From Acidovorax sp. KKS102 (GTDB taxonomy: Bacteria; Pseudomonadota; Gammaproteobacteria; Burkholderiales; Burkholderiaceae_C), in the NCBI RefSeq assembly GCF_000302535.1, contig NC_018708.1, forward strand, positions 1,736,001 through 1,800,000: a stretch of 64,000 nucleotides of DNA, in the 5' to 3' direction. Below are positions 1 to 11,865 of this stretch, piece after piece (the first letter of the stretch is position 1; every line of letters starts with the position of its first letter). A program made the position numbers and the translations under genes. The notes beneath the pieces were generated by a model, which did not search any database, had not been told where the DNA came from, and worked only from the letters and a program-made list of their open reading frames with translations.

Positions 1-86
1 AGGCGGCGCACCTGGCTGCCACTGCGGCCTTCGACCACCGTGGCATTGCCGGTGCTGCCGCTGCCCAGGTTCTTGAATCGGAGCAT
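1..86 (-). CDS. MBL-fold metallo-hydrolase, N-terminal fragment (runs off window)
   Basis: Only the first 28 codons are present. They begin at an ATG at 86 and read MLRFKNLGSGSTGNATVV onward. The GSGSTGN stretch at residues 8-14 is the N-terminal signature of YycJ-like metallo-beta-lactamase-fold hydrolases, which usually read LGSGSSGN. The metal-binding HxHxDH motif would lie outside the window. The gene follows bamC on the same strand, but a strong terminator at 117-160 separates them, so it is probably transcribed independently. The substrate cannot be judged from this fragment. Confidence 0.72.
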   Translation of the reverse strand, partial: MLRFKNLGSGSTGNATVVEGRSGSQVRR

Positions 87-116
87 GGCGGGGCGAAAGA
101 ATGGGTTTGTGGCAGC

Positions 117-160
117 CCAAAAAACCAGAGCCACCGTCCACCCGAAGGTGGAGGGGGCTC
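117..160 (-). terminator. Rho-independent terminator after bamC
   Basis: Read on the minus strand, a GAGCC...GGCTC stem encloses an inner TCCACC-TTCG-GGTGGA hairpin with a stable UUCG-type loop. Six T follow at 124-119. It lies about 40 nt past the bamC stop and ends the dapA-bamC unit. Confidence 0.75.
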
Positions 161-196
161 CAGAGGTGTGGGTGGCGGCCTTTCGGCCTGCGCCGC

Positions 197-1294
197 TTAT
201 TTCAGGTCGTCAGCAATCACGCGCACGATGCGCTCGGCATTGGCCGAGGTCTCGGGGGCGCCGGCTTCGTTGAGCACCGACACGGTGGTTGCTTCACCCT
301 GGCTGCGCACCACGATACGGTACTTGAGCGGAGGAGTTGCGGACGTGGAACTGAACAGCTTGCTAAAGAAGCCTGGCTCTTTCTTCTCGGTGTCCGGCGC
401 CACGTAGCGCACAAAGTACGTGCCTTCATTGCGGTTGCGGTCTTCCACCGTGAAGCCGGTGCGGTCCAGCGCCAGGCCCACACGGCGCCATGCGCGGTCA
501 AAACCTTCGTCCAGCTGCACCACCGGCACATTGTTCACCGTGGCCATGCGGGCGGCCTGGGTGCGTGGTGCGGGGGCTGCGGCGACAGCCTTGGACTGCT
601 CCTGGCTCACGCCCAGCTTGACCATCAGGCGGCGCAGGAATTCGGTTTCGAGTTCCGGGTCGGAGGGGCGAGGCTGCCAGACGGTGCTGTCCTTGGTGAC
701 GTTGCCATAGACCTCGACCATCCCGCGGTGGGTGATGTAGATCTCGGTGCCTCCATTGGCATTGCGTTCCAGCCGGGTGCGGAACTTGTCCCGTTCGCCG
801 GTGGAGTACAGGGACTCCATCAGCTTGCCGATGGTGGAACGGATGAAATCCTGCGGCAGCTTGGCGCGGTTCTCAGCCCAGTCGGTCTCCATGATGCCGA
901 CATTGGCCTCTGACTGGGCCAGCGTGAAGCCACTTTCCAGCCAGAAGTCGCGCACGGGCTCCCACAGCTTGTCGGCAGGGCGGTTGACCACCAGCCAGCG
1001 CTGGTTGCCATCGCGCTCGATGCGCACGTCGCCCAGCTGCAGGGCCGCCGCGTTGGCGTTGCCCGACGGCTGCGCTGCCTGGCCGGCCTGCATGGCGGCG
1101 GCAGAGACCGAGCCACCCGGCATGGCGTAGCGCGAGTCGCGCGACAGCTGGGTGAGGTCCGGTGGGACTTCCAGCGACGAGCCCTTGGCGGCGCTCTTGT
1201 AGTCGATCTTGTCGCCTTCCAGAATGCTGGTGGAGCAGGCGGACAGGGCCATGGCGAGGGCCAGCAGGCTGAGGCGGGTGGTAGCAGCTTTCAC
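197..1294 (-). CDS. bamC: Outer membrane protein assembly factor BamC (lipoprotein)
   Basis: BamC (NlpB) is a lipoprotein subunit of the BAM complex that inserts beta-barrel proteins into the outer membrane. I chose the GTG at 1294, which gives VKAATTRLSLLALAMALSAC with a lipobox LSAC. It has AAGGA eight bases upstream, whereas the longer ATG frame at 1333 would bury the signal peptide behind 13 extra residues. The following SILEGDKIDYKSA matches the conserved N-terminal BamC segment that contacts BamD, and two helix-grip domains follow. The length of about 365 aa is slightly above the E. coli protein. It lies 47 nt downstream of dapA in the same direction, the usual dapA-bamC arrangement. 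Confidence 0.93.
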   Translation of the reverse strand: MKAATTRLSLLALAMALSACSTSILEGDKIDYKSAAKGSSLEVPPDLTQLSRDSRYAMPGGSVSAAAMQAGQAAQPSGNANAAALQLGDVRIERDGNQRWLVVNRPADKLWEPVRDFWLESGFTLAQSEANVGIMETDWAENRAKLPQDFIRSTIGKLMESLYSTGERDKFRTRLERNANGGTEIYITHRGMVEVYGNVTKDSTVWQPRPSDPELETEFLRRLMVKLGVSQEQSKAVAAAPAPRTQAARMATVNNVPVVQLDEGFDRAWRRVGLALDRTGFTVEDRNRNEGTYFVRYVAPDTEKKEPGFFSKLFSSTSATPPLKYRIVVRSQGEATTVSVLNEAGAPETSANAERIVRVIADDLK

Positions 1295-1341
1295 GCGGAA
1301 ATCCTTGGGAAGTGTCTCTGAGAGCGGGCGCAAAGCCCGAA

Positions 1342-2238
1342 TTAGATCAGGCCGCTGGTGCGCAGTGCCGACTCGACCACAGCCTCATTGCTGCTGGCCA
1401 GGGGCGTCATGGGCAGGCGCATGGTGCCGCCACACAGGCCCATGCGGGCCATGGCCCACTTGACCGGGATGGGGTTGGCTTCGACGAACAGGTTCTTGTG
1501 CACGGGCATCAGCTTGAACTGGATTTCCATGGCCCGGCGCGCGTCGCCCGCCAGGGCGGCCACACACAGCTCGTGCATCAGGCGCGGGGCCACGTTGGCC
1601 GTCACGCTGATGTTGCCGTGGCCACCGCAGAGCATCAGGGCCACGGCGGTCGGGTCGTCGCCCGAGTACACGCCAAAGCCCTTGGGCACGTCGCGGATGA
1701 GCCACTGGGCGCGCTCAATGTTGCCGGTGGCTTCCTTGATGCCGATGATGCCGGGCACCTGGGCCAGGCGCAGCACGGTGTCGTGCTGCATATCGGCCAC
1801 CGAGCGGCCGGGCACGTTGTACAGCACGATGGGCAGGTCGCCCGTGGCTTCGGCGATGGCCTTGAAGTGCTGGTACTGGCCTTCTTGGGTGGGCTTGTTG
1901 TAGTAGGGCACTACCTGCAGCTGGCTGTCGGCCCCCACGCCGCGCGCGAACTTGGCCAGTTCGATGGCCTCGGCGGTGGAGTTGGCGCCGCAGCCGGCCA
2001 TGATGGGCACGCGCTTGGCGGCCTGTTCCACGGCCACGCGGATGATTTCGCAGTGTTCTTCCACGTTCACGGTGGGGGACTCGCCCGTGGTGCCCACCAC
2101 GCCGATGCAATCGGTGCCTTCGGCGATGTGCCAGTCGATCAGTTTGCGCAAGGTGGGGTAGTCCACGCTACCGTCCTCATGCATGGGGGTGACGAGGGCG
2201 ACGATGCTGCCGGTGAGTGGCACGGAAGAAGAAGTCAT
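1342..2238 (-). CDS. dapA: 4-hydroxy-tetrahydrodipicolinate synthase
   Basis: DapA condenses pyruvate with aspartate semialdehyde in the cytoplasm, the first committed step to lysine and diaminopimelate for peptidoglycan. The 298 aa product has the family length. It shows the GTTGES motif near residue 45 that binds pyruvate, the YNVPGRS segment holding the catalytic tyrosine, and the Schiff-base lysine in GIKEATGN near residue 162. It starts at ATG 2238 and is the promoter-proximal gene of a dapA-bamC unit. Confidence 0.97.
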   Translation of the reverse strand: MTSSSVPLTGSIVALVTPMHEDGSVDYPTLRKLIDWHIAEGTDCIGVVGTTGESPTVNVEEHCEIIRVAVEQAAKRVPIMAGCGANSTAEAIELAKFARGVGADSQLQVVPYYNKPTQEGQYQHFKAIAEATGDLPIVLYNVPGRSVADMQHDTVLRLAQVPGIIGIKEATGNIERAQWLIRDVPKGFGVYSGDDPTAVALMLCGGHGNISVTANVAPRLMHELCVAALAGDARRAMEIQFKLMPVHKNLFVEANPIPVKWAMARMGLCGGTMRLPMTPLASSNEAVVESALRTSGLI

Positions 2239-2268
2239 GTCCGCAGTGGTAAACGGTAAAAGGGCATT

Positions 2269-2841
2269 CTAACTAGCCCCGATGGGCAAAAGATGTCGTG
2301 AGGGTCCGCCCGCCTGCGGGAGTTCCCGTACGGCCGTGATGCGTTGCACGAAACGCGCAGGTTCGTCGATGAAGCCGTCTTCATAACCTACCACGCGCAA
2401 TTCCTTGCACACGTGCAGCAGCTCGCCGGGCGTCAGCAGAAACTCAGGCCGGGCGGGGCGCCCCACGGTTTCGTTGCCCTGGGCAAAGGTTTCATAGACC
2501 AGCACCCCGCCCGGCGCCACGCTGGCCACGATGGTGGGCAGCAAGGGGCGCCACAGGTAGTTGGTGACGACCACGCCACCAAACTGGCGGCCTGCAAAAG
2601 GCCAGGGGCCGTTTTCGATGTCGGCTTGCACCAGCTCGCCCAGCCTTTCGCTGGCGGCCAGCGCCTCGGCCGACCGGTCCACGCCGACCACGGTGTGCCC
2701 CAGTTCGCGCAGATGCCGCAGGTGGCGCCCTGCGCCGCAGGCAACGTCCAGCACAGTGCTGTGGGGAGCGATCAGGTGGCTCCAGCGCCGCACCCATTCC
2801 GAGGGGGCCTCTGTACCGTGCGTACTGTGCATACCGTGCAT
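2269..2841 (-). CDS. Class I SAM-dependent methyltransferase
   Basis: The product is a small Rossmann-fold methyltransferase of about 190 aa. Motif I VLDVACGAGRHLRHL binds S-adenosylmethionine, GVDRSAEAL is the acidic motif II loop, and NYLWRPLLPTI sits where motif IV belongs. I prefer the ATG at 2841 (MHGMHSTHG). The open frame extends to 2895, but that extension consists of a dispersed repeat copy (2848-2909). The acceptor substrate cannot be predicted. It ends 31 bp before dapA begins, on the same strand, so read-through into dapA is possible. Confidence 0.8.
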   Translation of the reverse strand: MHGMHSTHGTEAPSEWVRRWSHLIAPHSTVLDVACGAGRHLRHLRELGHTVVGVDRSAEALAASERLGELVQADIENGPWPFAGRQFGGVVVTNYLWRPLLPTIVASVAPGGVLVYETFAQGNETVGRPARPEFLLTPGELLHVCKELRVVGYEDGFIDEPARFVQRITAVRELPQAGGPSRHLLPIGAS

Positions 2842-2847
2842 GAGACT

Positions 2848-2909
2848 ATAAAAATGATAGCTACCTGCGCATGATCCACTAGCGCTTGCGGCCAAAAACG
2901 CTTGAAAAT
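2848..2909 (+). repeat. Dispersed ~60 bp Comamonadaceae repeat, copy 1
   Basis: The sequence runs ATAGCTACC...CCACTAGCGCTTGCGG followed by an A-rich end. It matches nine other copies in this window. It lies in the gap between the methyltransferase and a small membrane protein gene. Confidence 0.75.
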
Positions 2910-2922
2910 GTTGCGGAGCAGG

Positions 2923-3078
2923 TCAAAAACACGCCCACATCTGGTCGGCCATCATCACCATGAATTCGGGCACGGTGTAAAAGCCAAACACCACCAGGCA
3001 CAGCAGCACGGCCACGGCGCCGCCCAGCCAGCGCAGGGCGCGCGGCGTGGTTTTGCGGGGCGGGGTGGTGTGGCTCAT
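2923..3078 (-). CDS. Small single-pass membrane protein, 51 aa, function unknown
   Basis: An ATG at 3078 opens a 51-codon frame ending at TGA 2923. The protein has a basic N-terminus (residues 1-17, with RK, R and R), one hydrophobic helix (GGAVAVLLCLVVFGFY, about residues 19-34) and a short Met- and acid-containing tail ending in MWACF. Positive residues before the helix predict the N-terminus inside and the C-terminus in the periplasm. It begins 22 nt after the MFS transporter stop on the same strand, so it is likely co-transcribed. I do not recognise its function. No good Shine-Dalgarno is seen, so translational coupling to the transporter is the more likely route. Confidence 0.6.
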   Translation of the reverse strand: MSHTTPPRKTTPRALRWLGGAVAVLLCLVVFGFYTVPEFMVMMADQMWACF

Positions 3079-3099
3079 GCAGGGAGGGGGGCCAAAAGG

Positions 3100-4317
3100 T
3101 CAGGCGGGTTGTGGGCTGCTGCGCGAGATCGGGCTTTCCTTGACCGGCAAGTTCACCAGCCCGGCAAAAATTCCCAGACCAATCGCGATGTACCAGACGA
3201 TATCGTAGCTGCCGGTAGCGTCATACAGATAGCCCCCCAGCCAGACGCCCAGGAAGCTGCCGATCTGGTGGCTGAAGAACACAAAGCCGCCCAGCATCGA
3301 CAAATGCTGCACGCCGAAGATCTGCGCGATGGTGGCATTGGTGGGCGGCACGGTGGACAGCCACAGCGCGCCCATCACCGCCGAGAACACGTACACCGAC
3401 AGCGGCGACAGCGGCACCAGCAGGAAGATGCTGATTGCCACCGCACGGGCAAAGTAAATGAAGGCAAGGATGTGGCGCTTGGGCATGCGCTGGCCCAGCG
3501 TGCCCGCGATGTAGGTGCCAAATACGTTGAACAGCCCGATCAGCGCCAGCGCATAGCTGGCCACCTGGGGCGACAGGCCGTGGTCCTTGAGGTAGCTGGG
3601 CATGTGCACGCCAATGAACACCACCTGAAAGCCGCACACAAAGTAGCCCGCCATCAGCAGATTGAAGCTGGGGTAGCGAAAGGCCTCGCCCAGCGCCTGC
3701 GCAATGGTCTGGTCGCGCTTGACCGGGGTCGTGCCCTTGAAGCCCGGCTCCCGCAGGCCAAAGGCCAGCGGCACGATCAGCAGCACGGCCATCGACAACG
3801 CCAGCAGCGCTTGCTGCCAGCCCAGGCCCGCGATGAGCCAGCCTTCCACCGGCACCATCAGAAACTGCCCGAACGAGCCCGCTGCCGCCGCTACGCCCAT
3901 GGCCCACGAGCGCTTTTCGGGCGCAATCTGCCGCCCCAGCACGCCGTAAATCACCGCATAGGTGGTGCCCGCCTGGGCCGCGCCAATCAGCACGCCCGCC
4001 GTCAGTGCAAATAACGTGGGCGTGGGCGACAGGGCCATGCCTGCCAGGCCCAAGGCATACAACACCGCACCACCCAGCAGGACGCGGAAGGCCCCAAACC
4101 GGTCGGCCGCCATGCCCGCAAAGATCCCGATCAGGCCCCAGGACAGGTTCTGGATGGCGATGGCCAGGGCGAACGACTGGCGCGTCCAGCCCATCTCCTG
4201 GGTGATGGGAAGCAGCCACAGCCCGAACCCGTGGCGGGTGCCCATGGACAGGGTCACGATGGCCGCGCCGCAGGCCAGCACCTGGAACATGGATAGTTTG
4301 GGAGGATTCATATGCAT
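3100..4317 (-). CDS. MFS transporter (monocarboxylate/OFA-like)
   Basis: The 405 aa inner-membrane protein has about twelve hydrophobic segments and the loop 2-3 MFS signature GMAADRFGAFRVLLGG (about residues 67-82). Family features such as SMGTRHGFGLWLLPITQEMGW in the first helix and AGTTYAVIYGVLGRQI in the centre resemble aromatic-acid or oxalate/formate antiporter-like carriers. The frame is open to 4782, but that extension is antisense to parE and hydrophilic. I take the ATGCATATG at 4317. It is divergent from parE with about 130 bp between, followed closely by a small membrane protein gene. Substrate unassigned. Confidence 0.85.
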   Translation of the reverse strand: MHMNPPKLSMFQVLACGAAIVTLSMGTRHGFGLWLLPITQEMGWTRQSFALAIAIQNLSWGLIGIFAGMAADRFGAFRVLLGGAVLYALGLAGMALSPTPTLFALTAGVLIGAAQAGTTYAVIYGVLGRQIAPEKRSWAMGVAAAAGSFGQFLMVPVEGWLIAGLGWQQALLALSMAVLLIVPLAFGLREPGFKGTTPVKRDQTIAQALGEAFRYPSFNLLMAGYFVCGFQVVFIGVHMPSYLKDHGLSPQVASYALALIGLFNVFGTYIAGTLGQRMPKRHILAFIYFARAVAISIFLLVPLSPLSVYVFSAVMGALWLSTVPPTNATIAQIFGVQHLSMLGGFVFFSHQIGSFLGVWLGGYLYDATGSYDIVWYIAIGLGIFAGLVNLPVKESPISRSSPQPA

Positions 4318-4447
4318 GCGCAGGAATGTAGCCAGATTGTGTGAAACGCGCTGATACACCCGCGACCAATACAGTTGCCGCCAGGGTCGCGCGAAGACTG
4401 TCTTTTTATCCAGCTCCAGGGCGGTGGCCGCACTACAATCCGCCGCT

Positions 4448-6430
<1,983 letters not shown>

Positions 6431-6463
6431 AGAGCAGCGTCATACGCGCCCGAGCCGCCTGCC

Positions 6464-7318
6464 ATGACCTCATTTCGCCAAATCGGCCGCTTGCGCTGGT
6501 ATGTGTTGGGTTGTTTGCTCTGCTTTTTGCAGCAAACGGCCCGTGCAGACCTGTGGGCGCATGTGGACGAGCGTGGCGTGACGCACTTTGCGGCGGAGCA
6601 GGTCGATGCGCGCTACCAGCTGTTTTTTCGCGGCAACGACTTTGACTCAACGCGGGACACACCGGCCAATGCTTCGCCCATGCCCTACGCGCTGCCCGCA
6701 GCGGGCGCGCGCCTGCTGGCGTTTTTCGACATTGCGCCGGACTACAAGCGCGTCAAGCACCACCTGCGCGCTGCGTCCACCCAGCATGGCGTGGACTATG
6801 AGCTGCTGCAGGCCGTGATCGCCACCGAGTCCGGCTTTGACGCCGCCGCCGTATCGCCCAAGGGCGCCGTGGGCCTGATGCAGGTGATGCCCGCCACGGC
6901 CAGCCGCTTTGGCGTGAGTGCGGACAAGAAGCGCACGGTGGAGCAAAAACTGGCCGACCCCGCTGTGAACGTGCCCACCGGCACCCGCTACCTGCGCTAC
7001 CTGCTGGACCTGTTCCCCGGCCGCATGGACCTGGCCGTGGCCGCCTACAACGCGGGCGAAGGCGCCGTGCAAAAGGCGGGCAACCAGGTCCCGGCCTTCA
7101 AGGAAACCCAAAACTACGTGCGCACCGTGCTGGGTCTGTACGCCCAGCTCAAGCCGCCAGCGCCCGTGCTGACACAGCGCGCCCTGCCGGGCCGTGTGCG
7201 CATGGAGCTATCGGGCGGCGCGCAGAACCGGGGCAACCTGCCGCCCACCCAGGTGGCACAGACCCGCAGCGCGCCGCAGACCGCGTTTGAACCCTTACCG
7301 ACGATTCCGAACGAATGA
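6464..7318 (+). CDS. Lytic transglycosylase (SLT domain), secreted
   Basis: The protein cleaves peptidoglycan glycan strands between N-acetylmuramate and N-acetylglucosamine. The N-terminal hydrophobic segment ([17 protein letters not shown]) is a signal peptide. A DUF4124-like start ([15 protein letters not shown]) comes next, then a family 1 SLT domain with the catalytic glutamate in [24 protein letters not shown], the [10 protein letters not shown] segment and AYNAGEGAV. The length of 284 aa fits MltE/Slt35-type enzymes. It starts 33 nt after parE and its stop overlaps the parC start (ATGA, 7315-7318), so the three genes form one transcription unit. This parE-SLT-parC order is one I associate with Burkholderiales. 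Confidence 0.92.
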   Translation: MTSFRQIGRLRWYVLGCLLCFLQQTARADLWAHVDERGVTHFAAEQVDARYQLFFRGNDFDSTRDTPANASPMPYALPAAGARLLAFFDIAPDYKRVKHHLRAASTQHGVDYELLQAVIATESGFDAAAVSPKGAVGLMQVMPATASRFGVSADKKRTVEQKLADPAVNVPTGTRYLRYLLDLFPGRMDLAVAAYNAGEGAVQKAGNQVPAFKETQNYVRTVLGLYAQLKPPAPVLTQRALPGRVRMELSGGAQNRGNLPPTQVAQTRSAPQTAFEPLPTIPNE

Positions 7319-9672
7319 GCGACCAACCCACTCTTGATTTCACCACCGCAGGCGATGACGGGGGCGACTCCCTGGGCCTGGCGGGCTACGCCCAGCGCGC
7401 CTACCTGGAATACGCGCTGTCGGTCGTCAAGGGCCGTGCGCTGCCCGATGTGTGCGACGGCCTCAAGCCCGTGCAGCGGCGCATCTTGTATTCGATGGAC
7501 CGCATGGGCCTGGGCTACAGTGGCCCCACGCGCAACACGGCGGCCAAGCCCGTCAAGAGTGCCCGCGTTGTGGGCGATGTGCTGGGCCGGTTCCACCCCC
7601 ACGGTGACCAGTCGGCCTACGACGCGCTGGTGCGCATGGCGCAGGACTTTGCGCAGCGCTACCCCCTCATCGACGGCCAGGGCAACTTCGGCAGCCGCGA
7701 CGGTGACGGCGCTGCGGCCATGCGGTACACGGAAGCCCGCCTGTCGCGCATCACCAGTCTGCTGCTCGACGAAATCGACGAAGGCACGGTCGATTTCATG
7801 CCCAACTACGACGGCAGCACCGAAGAACCCCGCCAGCTGCCCGCCCGCCTGCCGTTCGCGCTGCTCAATGGCGCCAGCGGCATTGCTGTGGGTCTGGCCA
7901 CCGAGATCCCCAGCCACAACCTGCGCGAGATTGCCGATGCGTGTGTGGCGCTCATCAAGACCCCATCGCTGAGCCAGGACGAGCTGCTGGCCATCGTGCC
8001 CGGCCCGGACTACCCCGGTGGCGGCCAGATCATCAGCAGCCCCGGCGACATTGCCGACGCCTACCGCACGGGCCGTGGCAGCCTCAAGGTGCGCGCACGC
8101 TGGAAGATCGAGGACATGGCGCGCGGCCAGTGGCAACTGGTGGTCAACGAACTGCCGCCCGGCGTGAGTACCCAGCGCGTGCTGGAAGAGATTGAAGAAA
8201 TCACCAACCCCAAGGTCAAGGCCGGCAAGAAGGCGCTGACGCAGGAGCAGACGCAATTGAAGGCCAGCATGCTGGCCGTTCTGGACGTGGTGCGTGACGA
8301 GTCGAGCAAGGACGCCCCTGTGCGCCTGGTGTTCGAGCCCAAGACGGGCAAGACACCGCAGCAGGAGCTGATCACCGCGCTGCTGGCCCACACCAGTCTG
8401 GAGACCTCGGCGCCCATCAACCTCACCATGGTGGGGCTCGACGGCAAGCCCGTGCAGAAGTCGCTGCGCCAGATGCTGGAAGAGTGGATTGCCTTCCGCC
8501 AGACCACGATCACCCGCCGCAGCCAGCACCGGCTGAACAAGGTGCTGGACCGCATCCACATCCTCGAAGGGCGGCAGCTGGTGCTGCTCAACATCGACGA
8601 GGTGATTGCCATCATCCGCCAGGCCGAAGACCCCAAGGCCGCGCTGATTGCACGCTTTAACCTCAGCGACCGGCAGGCCGAGGACATCCTCGAAATCCGC
8701 CTGCGTCAGCTCGCGCGGCTGGAAGCCATCAAGATCGAGCAGGAGCTGAAAGAACTGCGCGAAAGCCAGGGCAAGCTCGAAGACATCCTGAACCACCCCG
8801 GCTCGCTGCGCCGCACCATGGTCAAGGAGATCGAGGCCGACGCCAAGACCTTTGCCGACGCGCGCCGCACGCTGATCCAGGCCGAGAAAAAGGCCGTGGC
8901 CGAAGTGAAGGTGGTGGACGAGCCCGTCACGGTGGTCGTCTCGCAAAAAGGCTGGGTGCGCGCCCGCACCGGGCACGGCCACGAGGCCGCCAGCTTTGCC
9001 TTCAAAGCGGGCGACGGGCTGTATGGCACGTTTGAATGCCGCACGGTCGATACCCTGCTGGCCTTTGGCAGCAACGGCCGCGTGTACTCGGTGGCCGTGT
9101 CGCTGCTGCCGGGCGCGCGGGGTGACGGCCAGCCGGTGACCACGCTGATTGAGCTGGAAGCGGGCACGCAGTTGCTGCACTACTTTGCGGGGCCCGCCAA
9201 CGCCACGCTGCTGTTGTCCAACTCGGGCGGCTACGGCTTTCTGGCAGCGGTGGAGAACATGGTGTCTCGCCAGAAGGGCGGCAAGGCCTTCATCACGCTG
9301 GGCGAGGGCGAGACGGTGTGTGTGCCCTCGCACGCCGCAGGCAGCACGGGCAGCAAGCCGGTGGTGCCCGCCACGCATGTGGCTTGCGCCTCCACGGGCG
9401 GGCGCATCCTTACGTTCGAGATCACCGAGCTGAAAACCATGGCCAACGGCGGCCGTGGCCTGATGCTGATCGACCTGGAAGACAAGGACCAGCTCGCAGG
9501 CGCGGCCGCCTATACGCGCAGCATCCGCCTCGATGGCATTGGCCGGGGCGGCAAGCAGCGCGACGAAACGCTGGAGATCCGTAGCCTGAACAACGCCCGC
9601 GCCGCACGCGGCCGCAAGGGCAAGGCAGCTGACCTGGGCTTCAAGCCCCAGGCGGTGACGCGGGTCGAGTAA
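7315..9672 (+). CDS. parC: DNA topoisomerase IV subunit A
   Basis: ParC cuts and rejoins DNA in topoisomerase IV. The 785 aa protein shows [20 protein letters not shown], the catalytic tyrosine Y138 in [11 protein letters not shown], and a C-terminal beta-pinwheel DNA-binding region. The quinolone-resistance region reads [10 protein letters not shown] at residues 94-103. The positions that are Ser80 and Glu84 in E. coli ParC are therefore Gln99 and Asp103 here. Translation is coupled to the SLT gene through an ATGA overlap. Confidence 0.97.
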   Translation: MSDQPTLDFTTAGDDGGDSLGLAGYAQRAYLEYALSVVKGRALPDVCDGLKPVQRRILYSMDRMGLGYSGPTRNTAAKPVKSARVVGDVLGRFHPHGDQSAYDALVRMAQDFAQRYPLIDGQGNFGSRDGDGAAAMRYTEARLSRITSLLLDEIDEGTVDFMPNYDGSTEEPRQLPARLPFALLNGASGIAVGLATEIPSHNLREIADACVALIKTPSLSQDELLAIVPGPDYPGGGQIISSPGDIADAYRTGRGSLKVRARWKIEDMARGQWQLVVNELPPGVSTQRVLEEIEEITNPKVKAGKKALTQEQTQLKASMLAVLDVVRDESSKDAPVRLVFEPKTGKTPQQELITALLAHTSLETSAPINLTMVGLDGKPVQKSLRQMLEEWIAFRQTTITRRSQHRLNKVLDRIHILEGRQLVLLNIDEVIAIIRQAEDPKAALIARFNLSDRQAEDILEIRLRQLARLEAIKIEQELKELRESQGKLEDILNHPGSLRRTMVKEIEADAKTFADARRTLIQAEKKAVAEVKVVDEPVTVVVSQKGWVRARTGHGHEAASFAFKAGDGLYGTFECRTVDTLLAFGSNGRVYSVAVSLLPGARGDGQPVTTLIELEAGTQLLHYFAGPANATLLLSNSGGYGFLAAVENMVSRQKGGKAFITLGEGETVCVPSHAAGSTGSKPVVPATHVACASTGGRILTFEITELKTMANGGRGLMLIDLEDKDQLAGAAAYTRSIRLDGIGRGGKQRDETLEIRSLNNARAARGRKGKAADLGFKPQAVTRVE

Positions 9673-9927
9673 CAGCGGCTCGCACAAGGCTTCTGGCTTT
9701 TTTGCCGCATCGCCTGCGGTGCAGCTCTCGGCCGGAGCCGTGTCGCTGCGTTTTTTAGCCACTCCAAGCGGGTGAAGTGGGGTGCACGGAAAGGGCTCAA
9801 CGCAGCCTACGCCTATGGCTGCGCCTCCAGTGGCGCTTGGGGATGACCCTCATGCGGCCGCTCCTGGTTTGTGCAATTGTCGGAAAGCGAGCAACATCTC
9901 GTGACAAACACACTCCAGGAGACCTCC

Positions 9928-11730
9928 ATGCCCAAACAACTGAGGATGGCCCACAAGCTGTGGCTGGCTGTGATTCTGATCGTGGTCATGCTGGTTGCCG
10001 TGGTGGGGTTTGCGGCCTACCGCTCGGCCAAAGTGCAAGCCCAGGCCGATGCCGTGAGCAAGGAGATGGAGGCGCGGGTGCAGGCCGCCCTGCGGTGGTC
10101 GGGGTTGACCGAAACCAATGCCGCGCGCACGCAGGCGCTGATCGTGAGCAACGACCCTGCGGTGGAGGCCGAGTTCAAGGACGTCATTGCGGCCACCTCG
10201 GCCCAGATCAGCGAGGTGCAGAAGTCGCTCGAATCCATGGCTCTGTCCGACGCCGACAAGGCCCAGATGAACAAGATCGCGGCCGCCCGCAAGGCCATGA
10301 TCGACCTGCGTGGCGAGGCCCGCAAGCTCAAGGGCGACGGCCAGCAAGACCAGGCCGTGACGTTGATCAATCAGAAGTACAACCCTTCGGTGGTGGCCTA
10401 CCTCACGGCACTGCGCGAGTTCGTGGCCCAGCAGCAGAAGAACGCCGCAGATACGCAGGCAGCCATGGCGGCCGAGCGCATGCTCACCGTCAAGATCGCG
10501 GCGGTGGCCGTGGCCCTCCTTCTGCTCGCCATCATCGTGGGGGCGTATTACCTGATCGGCAGCATCCAGCGGCCGCTGGCGCAGGCCCATGGCCTGGCCG
10601 AGCGCATTGCGGGTGGCGACCTGAGCCAGCAGGAGTCCGTCACGCGCGGTGACGAGTTTGGCGACCTGTTGCGTTCGCTCTATGCCATGAGCAACGCCCT
10701 GGGGCGCATGGTGCACCAGGTGCGCCAGAGTACGGACAGCATCGCCATCGCCAGCGCCGAGATCGCGACCGGCAACCAGGATCTGTCAGCCCGCACCGAG
10801 CAGACCTCCAGCAACCTGCAGGAAACTGCCGCCGCGATGGAGGAGTTCACCAGCACCATCCAGCAAAGTGCGGGCAGCGCCCAGCAAGCCAGCAGCCTGG
10901 CTGCAGGTGCCACCGGCGTGGCCCGCCGGGGCGGCGAGGTGGTGACCCAGGTGGTGGCCACCATGGAGGACATCAACCACAGCAGCAAGAAGATCGCGGA
11001 CATCATCGGTGTCATCGACGGCATTGCGTTCCAGACCAACATCCTGGCGCTGAACGCCGCCGTGGAGGCTGCGCGGGCTGGCGAGCAGGGCCGTGGCTTT
11101 GCCGTGGTGGCCAGCGAGGTGCGCAGCCTCGCGCAGCGCAGCGCCGAGGCGGCCAAGGAGATCAAGCAGCTCATCAGCGCGTCGGTCGAGAAGGTGGAGA
11201 CCGGCTCGCGCCTGGTGTCTGACGCGGGCATGACCATGACCGACATCGTGCAGTCGGTGCAGCGCGTGACCGACATGATCGGCGAGATCACCGCCGCATC
11301 GTCCGAGCAGAGCGCGGGGGTGTCGCAGGTCAACAAGGCGATCAGCAACCTGGACCAGATGACCCAGCAGAACGCCGCGCTGGTGGAAGAAAGCGCTGCG
11401 GCAGCGCAGAGCCTGCGCGAGCAGGCCGACCATCTGGCGCGCGAGGTATCCATGTTCAAGGTCAACGCCGCCAGCTATGGCCCGGCCCAGGTCGCCATCG
11501 GCGCGGCGCGTGGTGCAGCCAAGGTCACCGGCAGCCTGTCCCCAGCCCGCGCAACTCCAGCGCCCGCCGCTGGCGGTACTACCGCTTCAGCGGCCCGCAT
11601 CGGCACCACCAACACTTCTGCTGCGCTGGCCAAGGCACCTGCTCACTCATCGGCCGCCAAGACGGGGAGCCAGAAAAACGCGAAGCAGGGCGCTGCGGCG
11701 GGAGCCGAGGAGGACTGGGAATCCTTCTGA
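9928..11730 (+). CDS. Methyl-accepting chemotaxis protein
   Basis: The product is an inner-membrane receptor that controls CheA kinase activity. The ATG at 9928 follows a clear CCAGGAGACCTCC ribosome site; the frame is open from 9871. Residues 9-29 form TM1 ([21 protein letters not shown]). A helical periplasmic sensor of about 170 aa follows, then TM2 ([22 protein letters not shown]), a HAMP domain and a signalling hairpin with the strictly conserved [23 protein letters not shown] tip. The C-terminus ends in DWESF, matching the CheR/CheB-tethering pentapeptide (NWETF in Tsr/Tar). It therefore looks like a full-length, high-abundance-type receptor. Ligand unknown. It is followed within about 80 bp by an IS insertion. 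Confidence 0.93.
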   Translation: MPKQLRMAHKLWLAVILIVVMLVAVVGFAAYRSAKVQAQADAVSKEMEARVQAALRWSGLTETNAARTQALIVSNDPAVEAEFKDVIAATSAQISEVQKSLESMALSDADKAQMNKIAAARKAMIDLRGEARKLKGDGQQDQAVTLINQKYNPSVVAYLTALREFVAQQQKNAADTQAAMAAERMLTVKIAAVAVALLLLAIIVGAYYLIGSIQRPLAQAHGLAERIAGGDLSQQESVTRGDEFGDLLRSLYAMSNALGRMVHQVRQSTDSIAIASAEIATGNQDLSARTEQTSSNLQETAAAMEEFTSTIQQSAGSAQQASSLAAGATGVARRGGEVVTQVVATMEDINHSSKKIADIIGVIDGIAFQTNILALNAAVEAARAGEQGRGFAVVASEVRSLAQRSAEAAKEIKQLISASVEKVETGSRLVSDAGMTMTDIVQSVQRVTDMIGEITAASSEQSAGVSQVNKAISNLDQMTQQNAALVEESAAAAQSLREQADHLAREVSMFKVNAASYGPAQVAIGAARGAAKVTGSLSPARATPAPAAGGTTASAARIGTTNTSAALAKAPAHSSAAKTGSQKNAKQGAAAGAEEDWESF

Positions 11731-11865
11731 CGGGTGTTGGGATCGCACCGGTTTCGAGTCAGCGCGCACGGCTCCTTTTTCGCAACCCGGTGGCGGAGCT
11801 GGCGGACCGCAGTGACCCGTCCTGAATAGCGTTGACACCCAGGACGGTTAAAAACTCCAGCCGGA

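Noticed and set aside
7114..9762. Long antisense frame (882 codons) opposite parC
   Set aside because: It mirrors the codon positions of a high-GC gene, has low-complexity His/Gln/Arg/Gly composition and no family motifs. The same applies to the frames opposite comEC (13217-16201), parE (4433-6403), ppsA (51265-54003) and ahpF (48553-50109).
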